Shown: positions 17,501-26,900 of the stretch, one piece after another
Layout: every line of letters begins with the position of its first letter
Position numbering within the stretch: position 1 is the stretch's first letter
Source: Tenacibaculum sp. M341
Lineage (GTDB): Bacteria > Bacteroidota > Bacteroidia > Flavobacteriales > Flavobacteriaceae
Assembly (NCBI RefSeq): GCF_004337695.1
Contig: NZ_SJXJ01000012.1
Location: 1 to 64,000 of the forward strand
Direction of reading: 5' to 3'
DNA: 64,000 nucleotides
Notes under the pieces: model-generated
What the model was told of the DNA's origin: nothing
The model's database searches: none
Seen by the model: only the letters and a program-made list of their open reading frames with translations
Made by a program: the position numbers and the translations under genes

Positions 17501-19564
17501 CAAGATGCTTATTGTATAGGAGGAAGTGATGGTTGGATTGAAGCTTTTCCTAAAGGAGGAACTGCACCATATACTTTTGAATGGGAACATGGTGAAAATA
17601 CTTCTAAAATAGAAGGTTTATCAAAAGGAACTTATAAATTAAAAATTACCGATAGTAGAGATTGTATTGTTGAAATAGAAGTACCAATTGAAGAACCTAA
17701 GCAAGCATTAAGTATTACATTTTCTGAGTTTGCTACACCATCAACAAAAGACGCTTCTGATGGTTGGATAAAAGCTATTATTGAAGGAGGAACACCTACA
17801 AATTTAGGAACTTATACTTATTATTGGCAAGATGCTTCAGGGAATTTATTAAATGCCCAAACCAGTTCGCAGTTTATCAATAATAAATTCGAAATTATAT
17901 TAAATAATGTACCTAAGGGAGCATACTATTTAACTATTGAAGATGCTAACTATAATATTGCAACGACAAAAGAAGGTTGCACACATATTGATGAAGAGTT
18001 TATTTTATACGACCCAATAGAGGCTACAATTAGTATTGAAACACCAATTTCATGTAATCAAGATAATACATTTAGTAATCCTTTTTCAGATGGGGCTTTA
18101 AAAGTAGTAGTTACAGGAGGTTTACCTTTTAGTACAGGAAACCCTTATAAATACATTTGGAAAAAGCAAAATGATGCTGGAGTTTATGAAGATTTAGGAG
18201 TTGATAATGAAATTTTATCAAATATTTCTGACGGAAATTATGCCTTGAATGTAGAAGACAGTAGAGGTGTTGTTATTGGAACATATGATAGTCTTAATTT
18301 AATACGAGCTATAGATGAATTGTTCACTTTTGAAGAGCCTGAACTTTTAACAGTAAAGTTAACAGCTACAGAAATATCATGTGAATCGGGTAATAATGGT
18401 ACTGCTACAGTAGAAATATCTGGAGGAATAGCACCTTATGAAATTCAATGGTCTAATGGAGATACCACGACAACAGCTACCAATTTAATAGCAACTAATT
18501 ACGTAGTATTTGTAACAGATGCCAGAGGTTGTCAGGCAACAGGAAATATAACATTAGCTCCTCCAGGCGGATTAAGAATAGAACCATTAGTTAAGAAAAA
18601 TCCGACTTGTTTTAAAGGAAATGACGGAGAGATAGCATTGCAAATTTCAGGAGGAGTTTCACCGTACACTTACTCTTGGAATACAGGCGAAACTTCTACA
18701 ACAATTTCAAACTTAACAGAAGGTAGTTATGTATTTACATTAGAAGATGCAAAAGGCTGTAAAGCATTTGTTGAATTTACATTAGAACATCCAGAAGAGA
18801 TAACAATTGACCTAGGAGAAGATAAAACCTTATGTAATAGCCAGTCTTTTGTGTTAAATGGTAGTATAAACGATTCAGGTGCTACTTATGTGTGGACTTC
18901 GGATAATGGTTTTGCAGCTTCTGAGGCTGAAGTAACCGTTACAAAACAAGGAATATATACAGTAACAGCAACTTCTGTTGATGGTTGTATAGCTTCTGAT
19001 ACGATAGAAATTTCATATAACAATGCCAATATTGATGCTGACTTATTAATGTCTTCTCAAGCATATGTAAATGAAGAGGTTGTGATTTTTAATGGAAGTG
19101 ATCATTCACCAGAATTTTTTGAATGGATATTACCAGACAATGTAACAATCATAGAAACTAGAGCAAATTCAATTGTAGTAAAATTTGAAACAGCAGATAG
19201 TTATGAAATAGGTCTAAGATCTAAGCAAGGAGAGTGTTCTCAGGAAATTTATAAAACGATTGTAATAGAAGAAGCAAATGAATTGGTAGATGGAAATAAT
19301 GCTGATAGACCATTTATTGAATCATTTACAATATCGCCAAATCCAAATCCTGGAGTATTTTCTACTTATGTAAAACTAGCCGAACCTAGCGAAATTTCTA
19401 TCCGAATATTTACAATGCAAGGAGAGTTAATAGATCGATTGAATGTGTCTGAGATATTAGATGAGCATGAGTCTCAGTTCAATGTTTATATGTCATCAGG
19501 AATGTATGTTGTTGTACTAGAAACAGCAAAACAGACAAGAGTTAAAAGAATGATTGTAAACTAA
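14522..19564 (+). CDS. SprB-repeat cell-surface protein with T9SS type A sorting domain
   Basis: The 1680 residues start with a signal peptide (about 1-22). After an N-terminal region of about 350 residues with conserved Cys and Arg-rich stretches come eleven SprB-type repeats (about 360-1430; patterns such as CNKGTDGAIDVTIKGG, AYTILWSTNETT and SYTIMVTDEKGC). Then come PKD/Ig-like segments and a C-terminal T9SS sorting domain (about 1600-1680: FTISPNPNPGVF, then ISIRIFTMQGELI, then GMYVVVLE and a basic end). SprB of Flavobacterium johnsoniae is the gliding adhesin; this protein is smaller and sits in a different gene context. It is probably a surface filament or adhesin exported by type IX secretion. 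Confidence 0.9.
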   Translation: MKKYIQIFFTVVLLSITGLIHGQEAYFELSISGYVQDGGRSCGSQRGLQWIELVYEDGRVDRYFDPGIYENRALVTPKVKFYDSNKIRTIRFHTNRRYKRFGDCRSDRSTGEYNMRRSYKRCNNRRLEFNGWLSVGGYADIKIVPVIKLRRPPGLFNFGSKDYLRIPAINGGSRLDFHWEYSFSPFGTYTPLPAYTQDRNFLEVKGEDFLDPERDHGRLVYIRVNTRCRRNSPVPVSNSISFRFFRDAPRFIDSTSEPTTCYTATDGKIRLRFDRSLSPGEVLSITSSNPNFRTSDYANLTASDFSAGNWIEIKDLAPGVYPLAVSGFYRGANTYTESINHRRTVTVTRPEPVEFWLDNTDVFCHGGSDGTIKISAKGGRSGVFQYTFKEETDTSPIAASDWKTFVNRGGSPSYQVAEVVENLKKGTYKIRVRDANGCEAKEVTRDASGNVIGVNPLLERSIEVKEPEKALNVSLTSGGTINPSGFGFSDGQIVAHITGGTPLHGGQYNYIWTHEKDGIITTWSDVKEEFVSGEEGWFLTLENGIDGTYSLIVTDGNFSGAINTEGCVASANTTLIEPDKLSVSIQKTNPISCNPANTFGDTVDDGELTAIADGGIPFDPLIDGKYKYEYTWKKKDAAGVYQIISGENGDVLSGREEGEYAVNIKDKNGIIVGTYISNILDTSNDATYNLTPPDLLKIEYTKQDVFCNKGTDGAIDVTIKGGTGAYTILWSTNETTEDISNLVAGSYTIMVTDEKGCNGQETIQIEEPKEPLKIAYRFFEPTFAGATNGWLEATITGGTPLDSGEYTFLWQNSLGNDLVSQATVSANVITLNDLGEDTYKLTIQDKNYPLAIDKPNCTIIESEYFLNDPEPLQASIKINKEISCNGNNIYGDPFSDGELEVVARGGIRLQPSQNGGLPYFYTWKKETSPGVWTELTSYTTNIASGLGEGNYAVNIKDANGIVLGEYQNNILVIEKDITQEIKEPTLLEVDIKKQDAYCIGGSDGWIEAFPKGGTAPYTFEWEHGENTSKIEGLSKGTYKLKITDSRDCIVEIEVPIEEPKQALSITFSEFATPSTKDASDGWIKAIIEGGTPTNLGTYTYYWQDASGNLLNAQTSSQFINNKFEIILNNVPKGAYYLTIEDANYNIATTKEGCTHIDEEFILYDPIEATISIETPISCNQDNTFSNPFSDGALKVVVTGGLPFSTGNPYKYIWKKQNDAGVYEDLGVDNEILSNISDGNYALNVEDSRGVVIGTYDSLNLIRAIDELFTFEEPELLTVKLTATEISCESGNNGTATVEISGGIAPYEIQWSNGDTTTTATNLIATNYVVFVTDARGCQATGNITLAPPGGLRIEPLVKKNPTCFKGNDGEIALQISGGVSPYTYSWNTGETSTTISNLTEGSYVFTLEDAKGCKAFVEFTLEHPEEITIDLGEDKTLCNSQSFVLNGSINDSGATYVWTSDNGFAASEAEVTVTKQGIYTVTATSVDGCIASDTIEISYNNANIDADLLMSSQAYVNEEVVIFNGSDHSPEFFEWILPDNVTIIETRANSIVVKFETADSYEIGLRSKQGECSQEIYKTIVIEEANELVDGNNADRPFIESFTISPNPNPGVFSTYVKLAEPSEISIRIFTMQGELIDRLNVSEILDEHESQFNVYMSSGMYVVVLETAKQTRVKRMIVN
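15590..18340 (+). repeat. higher-order repeat of SprB modules (about 875 bp unit)
   Basis: Modules alternate as A (CxGGSDG type, near 15611, 16639 and 17512), B (xxSDGW/Q type, near 15978, 16876 and 17752) and C (SCNxxN..DPFSDG type, near 16296, 17167 and 18049). The C modules are 871 and 882 bases apart. The A-B-C trio is therefore present three times and is followed by two more A modules near 18380 and 18600. DNA identity between trios is low, so the duplication is old. Confidence 0.75.
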
Positions 19565-19570
19565 AACAAG

Positions 19571-20935
19571 ATGAAACAGTATTTTAAATTAAGCATTATT
19601 TTATTGATGTTGTTTGTAGGAATTACTTCTTGTTATGAAGAAACAGTAATTACAGTCAATTCGTTATTTGAAGTAACGTATGTAAACGGAGATCAATCAG
19701 TACCAGTAGGTATAAAAATAGCCAACAAAACAGAAGGAGCAGAAACTTATGAATGGACTTTTGAAGGAGCCAATACATCAACATCTTCAGATAAAAATCC
19801 AGCTACTATTGTATATACTACACCAGGTACTTATAAAATAACATTAAAAGCTTCTAATGCCGATGGTGAAGAAGATACATTTGAAAAGAATGTAACCATA
19901 TTAGAAGCAATAGATATTGATTTTTCAGTAGAAATTATAGAGAATAATTTTTCACCAGTAACAATTCAAATAGAGAATAAAACTATTGGAGAAAATTTAA
20001 GTTATTCATGGTCTTTTGAAGAAGGAATGCCAGTAACATCTTCTGATAGAAATCCAGAAAATGTAGTTTTTGAAGGAGAAGGAACCTATCGTATTCATGT
20101 AAAAGTATCGAACGGATTTGAATCTTTTGAAAAAGAAGTAACAATAGAAGTATTACCAGAATTAGAGGTAGATTTTGATTGGACTTTTGATGGATTTGAT
20201 GACGATACTCAAGCACCAGCTAACATTACTTTAGAAAATAAAACGATTAGTGCAACTTCTTATGCATGGACTTTTGAAGGAGGAGACCCTGCAACTAGTT
20301 CAGAAGAAAATCCAAAGGTGTTATTTCAAAATGCTGGGACTTATGCAATAACATTAGAAGCATCAAACGATAAACAAACGAAACGTACAACAAAAAGCAT
20401 TACAATTTTACCAGACACTAACCTTCGAACGTTTGAAGAAGTTCAGTTAGGAATAAACATAGCGCATAATACGAATTCGGTTGGAGCATTCTTTTCAAGT
20501 GAATTAAGAAAAACGTTATCAGCAAATGAAGTAACTAACGAAAACGGAAGTAAAATAGACATTGCTTTTTTCGGATTAAATGATCGTTTCAATTTTAACA
20601 AGTTTGTAAGTCCTGATGAAGTAACAACGAATGGTTTTACAGCCATTCCTAATGCTATACATACAAAATTCATTAACTCAATAGAAAATTGCAATTGTGG
20701 AGTAAGCTTTACAGAAGCCCAATTTGATGCAATGGTTAACGATCAACCTTTACAAGCTCTAAATATCACAGAAACCACAGAAGGATTGCTTCATTTTAAC
20801 AATGATATTGTTCCTAGAATTATACTTTTTCAAACAGCAGACGGACGAAAAGGAGCTATAAAAATCAAGGAATTCATAGCAAATGGCAACAGCTCATATA
20901 TTATTTGCGACATTAAAATTCAAAAATTGCCGTAA
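19571..20935 (+). CDS. lipoprotein with three PKD domains
   Basis: The 454 residues have a lipoprotein signal ending ITSC (C21). Three PKD/Ig-like repeats follow (about 30-110, 115-200, 205-285), each with a 'YEWTFEG', 'YSWSFEE' or 'YAWTFEGG' strand and a 'GTYKITLKASN'-type end. A C-terminal region of about 150 residues (300-454) has no family I recognise and contains a conserved-looking 'NCNCG' pair of cysteines. It is probably anchored in the outer membrane. It stands 6 bases after the T9SS protein and 1 base before the giant toxin-like gene, so it is probably a dedicated partner of one of them. Confidence 0.85.
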   Translation: MKQYFKLSIILLMLFVGITSCYEETVITVNSLFEVTYVNGDQSVPVGIKIANKTEGAETYEWTFEGANTSTSSDKNPATIVYTTPGTYKITLKASNADGEEDTFEKNVTILEAIDIDFSVEIIENNFSPVTIQIENKTIGENLSYSWSFEEGMPVTSSDRNPENVVFEGEGTYRIHVKVSNGFESFEKEVTIEVLPELEVDFDWTFDGFDDDTQAPANITLENKTISATSYAWTFEGGDPATSSEENPKVLFQNAGTYAITLEASNDKQTKRTTKSITILPDTNLRTFEEVQLGINIAHNTNSVGAFFSSELRKTLSANEVTNENGSKIDIAFFGLNDRFNFNKFVSPDEVTTNGFTAIPNAIHTKFINSIENCNCGVSFTEAQFDAMVNDQPLQALNITETTEGLLHFNNDIVPRIILFQTADGRKGAIKIKEFIANGNSSYIICDIKIQKLP

Positions 20936-20936
20936 C

Positions 20937-23900
20937 ATGAAAACATACATCAATCAAATTATAAAACTGTGCTTTTTAGTACTGTGTATTTCTGTAAATG
21001 CACAGCGTTATCCAGTACAAGTTACTCAAACAGTATTACCACCATATTCATCTAAATTAAGTGATTATACCACTGCAACAAATGTAAAACTTCGATTAGA
21101 TGTTTTATTAACAGATGTAGTAGCAAGTAACAGACAAGTACGATTAAAACTACGAATTAAAGGAAATGGTTTAAACATACAATCTAGAGATGTAGTATCA
21201 GGTGCACCCCAGATATTTTTAAACGGAGGAGTGTTGCAACAATTGACAAATTTAGATTTAGGAGCTTATTTTCAATTGAATAATTTGGTAGGTATAAATC
21301 CAGAGCAATACAACAAACCTTTACCAGAAGGAATGTATAGTATTTGTTGGGAAGTGTATGATGTTATTACCAATCAGCAAATAAACAACCCAGCAACAGG
21401 TTGTTCAGATATTTTTTTAATATTAAATGATCCACCGTTTTTAAATTTACCTTTTAAAGGAGATCAATTAGTAGCTAAAGATCCTATGAATATTATTTTT
21501 CAGTGGACACCAAGGCATGTAAACGCTACTAATGTGAGTTATGATTTTGAATTACGAGAAATTTGGGATCGAAACATTGATCCGCAAGCAGCATTTTTAG
21601 CTTCACCAAATTATTATACCGAAACGATAAATACCACAACCTTACTATATGATATTAGTAAACCAGTATTATTACCTAAAAAATTATATGCTTGGCGTGT
21701 AAAAGCAAAATCAATTACAGGAATATCTGAAAATTCGGTTTTTAAAAATGATGGATATAGTGAAATATACTATTTCACGTATACCAATAGATGTGATGCT
21801 CCTTCTTTTATTTTATCGGAAGCATTAAATAGTAGTGGTGTAAAAATTACATGGCAAGGAAGTTTTGATCATAAAAAGTACCATGTTCAATATAAAAGAG
21901 AAGATATTCCAGATGCTGAGTGGTTTGATGTTTATACTTATAATAATCAGGCACAAATATCAAATCTTAAACAAGGGGAAACGTATGTATTTAGAGTAGG
22001 AGGAACTTGTAATGAATTGAACGATTTTCAGCAAGCATATACTTATAGCAGTATCAGTCAGTTTACCATGCCAAGAAAAGACGAGGTAGCTACATATAAC
22101 TGTGGAATTATTCCTGAAATAGAAATTAAAAATTTAGAACCTCTTAAAAATATAGGAGTTAATGAATCTTTTACTGCGGGAGATTTTCCGATTACTGTAA
22201 AACAAGTACAAGGAGGTAATGGAGTGTTTACAGGTACAGGTTTTATTGTAGTTCCTTATTTAGCAGATACTAAAATTGCGGTTACTTTTTCATCAGTAAA
22301 AATTAATGAAGATTATCAGTTAACAGATGGAGTTATAAGAACTACTTACGATCCTACATGGGGAGGTGTTAGTGATGTAAATGATGTTTTTGTAAGTGGA
22401 GATGGAGACCTACCTTCAAATACCGTAGATTTTGTAATTGAAGATATACAAGTAGACCCGAATGGAGATATTATAGTTATTGGTACAAATGGAGAAATTG
22501 TAGAATTACCAGGAGGAGAAGGTCAGGTAATTACAGATGCTAATGGGCAAACATGGACAGTTGATGCGGAAGGAAATGTTACTGAAACTGGAGAAGCAGC
22601 AGAAGGAGGTGCGAGTAATTCAGAAAACACAAATGGGGTAAATAACCAAGGAGAAGCGACTGCAATTACAGCTAAAGGAGTTATAGTAACATTTGAAAAT
22701 GCAGATGATAACAAATATGGTTTCGATACATACGAGAAATCAGATAAAGTAACGAAAGATTTATATAAGAAACTTAATGATGATTATTTCATTCCTTATA
22801 AAGCAGTTGCACATGGAACAACAGAGCGAATTATAGCCAAATTAGATATTACAGATGCTAAAATAAAGCCATCAGACATTGTATTTAAAACCAAAGATGG
22901 TATTGCATTAACCAAAGTAGATAGCACGGCAACCTCGTATACTTTTGAATTAAAAGGAACACTTACAGATAATAGTGTAGAAACTCAGGCAGTAATCAAA
23001 CAAGGCGATAAGTACGAAGTTGCAGGAGCTTTTATTCAATATCAAGCTAAAATAAAAGCAGTTGATATCGTATTGGTAAATACTTCAAATAGTAATACCA
23101 ATAAAATTAAAGAAACACTTCAACGCATTTATCAGCAAGCATTAGTTCAGCTGAATATTAAAGAAATCAATGACTTTACAAATGATTTGGAGCGTTTGGT
23201 ATCTGATGATACAATAGAAAGTGGAGAAAGTGAATTTTTATCACAATATACAGAGCAGCAAAAAGCAATTAATGGTGCTTTAAAAGTTCGAAATGATTTT
23301 AATAAGAAAGCTTACTATTTAATTTTAACAAACAAGAAACCATCTAAAGGAGGTGAAGAAGGTTTTATGCCTTTAGGAAAACAGTTTGGGTACTTGTTTA
23401 TGAATAGTGGAGCAAACGAAAGAACAATTGCGCATGAGTTAGGGCATGGAGCTTTTCAGTTGAAACATCCATTTTCATCTAAAAGTTATGGGTATGAAGA
23501 AAAAGCAACCAGTTGGTTATTAGATTACGGAAAAGGAGAAAAGATACCATATGTACATTGGAAGGAAATTCATAATCCAAAATTACGACTTGGAATTTTT
23601 GATAAAGATGAAGAAGGAGAGCATTATGCCAGACCAGGTTTATTTAGTTCGTTAAAATTTGGAACAAATAGCGATAAAACATTTACGTTTATTACACCAT
23701 CTGGTCAATACATAGTTTTACCAAATGAAGTAGCAGATGTTTCTAGGTTCTACGGGTACTACGGAACTAGTGGAGAAATGGATAAAACTAAGTTTAATCA
23801 GTTTTTAAACATTGTACCAGGTACACTTAGAAAATTTACCATTGACAAAAGAGTATTTACGGCGAAGTTTGAAACTAGTGATGATAGCACTATTTTAACT

Positions 23901-26900
23901 GGATATTTTGATGAAAAAGGGAAGGCTTATAACTCCAAAGATTTTGGAATAGACTTAGAAAAAACATATGCAGAAAATAAAAAGTCAATTCTTTATGCTT
24001 TAGGTAAAAAAGACAACACGTTAAGCTATTATGTTTATTGTATTAATGGAGAAAAAGTAGCTTTAAAACCTTATCAAGAGCAAAGTTTAGTAACAGATAT
24101 TACAGAGTTTCCGGTACAAAGTATTTCGAGTAATTTAATAAATGACGTAAAGAAAGTAAATTTTGCTACTAAAGGCGGACAACAATCTATTACAGCAGAA
24201 AGTATAAAGTGGGCTTTTACAAAGTATAATTCAACTGAAGACCAAATTTTGAGAAACAAAATGGCTGAGTTAAAATCTTTGTACCCTAGATTTATGCAAG
24301 AGATTACACGAAGGTATGCAGATTGGAATGATGAAGGTAAACTGTGTATTGGTAGTTTATCTTCAAATTTCGATAGTTATATAAGAGATTTATTTTGTGA
24401 CAGTACACAATCTTCTGTTCCTATTTCTACACCAGGTCTTAATTCTACAATTACAAATTATATTAGAAATAGTACCAAGTTACCAGCCAATAGTTTTGAA
24501 TGGCAAAAACTATTTTACAATTATGTAAAAGATAACTTATTTAAGTTAAGAGAAGAATTAAGTGCATCTATTTTAGCGTACAATGCTAATCCAGACTTAA
24601 TAGATGAACATAATCGTAGCAAAATAGCAAGAGTATCTAATCTAGCTGCTGAAGATGATATCAAACAACTTAGATCTGATGTAATCATTCAACTTTTAAG
24701 TAAAATAGTACATAATGGTTTGGTTACAGAGGGAAGTGTGCCTGGAAGTGATTTTGAAGGTGCAATTTTAAATCTTTTGAAAAAAGCAGATAAGAAGAAT
24801 TATAAAGAAATCTTAACAGGCTTAGAAGGACGAAATTATTATAGTGAAAAAGAGGAAAAAAGCTTCTTGTTTAAAGAACTGTATGATGGAATACATGATT
24901 TTGGTACCGAAAGTAAGAATGCATTAAAGTTAGTTTCAATTCTTACGGAGATGACTTTGAAATCGGGAGATTTTTATGAGCAAAGATCTATAGAAACAAA
25001 CAATGATTTAGGAGAAAGAACTTTTGTTTTAGACTATAATAATTTTGTTGTAGCTACTGGAAAGTCAATTTTGTATGGTAATGTGTTTTTTCAAATAGCA
25101 GATGAAGCTTCTAATAATTACCTAGAAAACTCATTAGAAACATACGATATTTCTTACGATTGGTTAAAAGATGAAAATAAAATTAGTTTAGAACAATTTC
25201 AAGAAGTAGGATTCATTCCAACAAATTCGAGTAAACCTAAAAAGCTAAGACCATTTGATCTGATAAACTTTATTAATGTTTCTAATTTATCAGGAGTTAA
25301 AGATTTAGATAGAAACGTACAAGGTATTCAACAAAGTGCAAAATTAACCGATGTTCCTTTACCTGCAATTGTAGCTATGTATGGCTCAGATAAAGCGGGA
25401 CAAGAAACGATAGAACAAGGAATAAGTACTACAATTGATGTCGCTTCTTTGTTAGCATCAGGTGGTGCTATTACAGCAATTAAAGGACTTTCTTCTGTAA
25501 ATAAAATGCGAAAAGCGTTTTATATGTTAGATGTAGCAAGTAGTGGTTTGTCATTAACAGCAACAGCTATCAGTGATTCTGAAGAGAACAGAAAATACAG
25601 AGAAGTTCTAAATGCATTATCTGCAATAACAGGACTGGTTTCTATGGGAGATGCAGGTATAGATGTATACGATAAAATTAAGAAGGCATCTACTTTATCA
25701 AAGAGAATAGAAATCGCTAAAAACTCAGTAGACTTAGTTAAAAACTTACCAGAAAAGAAAGTTGTTGAAACTGTTTTTGAAACATTTAATAAACTTGATG
25801 AAGATGAGCTGGTGAAGTTTTTAAATAAATATCCAGGTCAGTTAGAGAATGCCGTAAAAATCACAATTAAATATTTAAAAGATGCAGTAAAAACTAACAA
25901 AGCAAATAAGGTAGATGAAGCTAAAAAGTTGTTAACAACATTGGGTAAAGCTATTGCTAAAAATAAAAGTGGTTTTATAACAAGGTTAGGAAATAATCCA
26001 AAATTAGCATCCTTAAAAAAAGAACTAGAAATATTAGAAGCAGAAGAAGCAGGAATTATAGAAAAGTTTGCTGTTGATTTCAAATATTTAACAGACGATG
26101 GTTTAGAAGAGTTTGCAAATGATCTTGATTTAATTACTGGTTGGAGAGTTTTACAAAAACTAGAGGCAGAAAGAGCTGTAAAAACAGACATTGATGAGCT
26201 TACATCAGTTAGTGAAATTATAGAGAGAGGTGGCGGATATAAAGTATGGAAAGCAAGTGAAGCAGGTAAATCTGATAGATTATGGAATAATATTGCCATA
26301 AATGAAGGTACTGGTAATAAAATAGAACTTGAATTATTTGGAGGAGAGAAGTTTAATGTTGGTTTTGTTACTGTAGATAAAGATGTTATAGGATTTGATA
26401 TCAACTTACCACCTCATTTACAAAAGCAAGGCTTAGGAACAAAAATAGTTGAAGAAGCAATAAAAACTTTTAAACCTAAAAGAATAGAAGTTAGCTGGGC
26501 TGTAGATCCGAAAGCATATGAGAACGGAGCAGCATTAAGTTATAATAAATATAGAGAGTTAGAAAAAACAATTTCAGATAAGCATGAGGTAGCTTTAGCA
26601 ACTCCAGGAGGAAGAGTTATGAAAAAGTTTGGGTACGATAAAGTAGTTGAACTAAAAGATAACGGTAAAAATATTTATGTTCTTTTTGAAACTTCTAAAG
26701 AATTTAAACCACTATATAAAAATGTAGTAGTTAAAACTTTCCCTCAAGGAAGTGCTTATCCAGATGATTTTATAGACATCAAGATAGATGAACTAACAAC
26801 AGTACATCCAGCTCCAAGAAAATCACAACAAAATGGAGTTGAAAAGTACAAAGAAATGTTCTCAACCGAAGGCTTTAAAGTTGTTGATGCCGAAGATGGA

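Noticed and set aside
20883-20936. Earlier start for the giant toxin-like gene inside the PKD lipoprotein gene
   Set aside because: The 18 added residues overlap the previous gene and spoil the signal peptide; ATG 20937 follows the previous stop by one base and gives a clean signal.
25838-26404. 188-codon frame on the opposite strand of the giant gene
   Set aside because: It lies wholly within a well-supported gene, with Ser/Leu/Phe-rich composition typical of antisense shadows.
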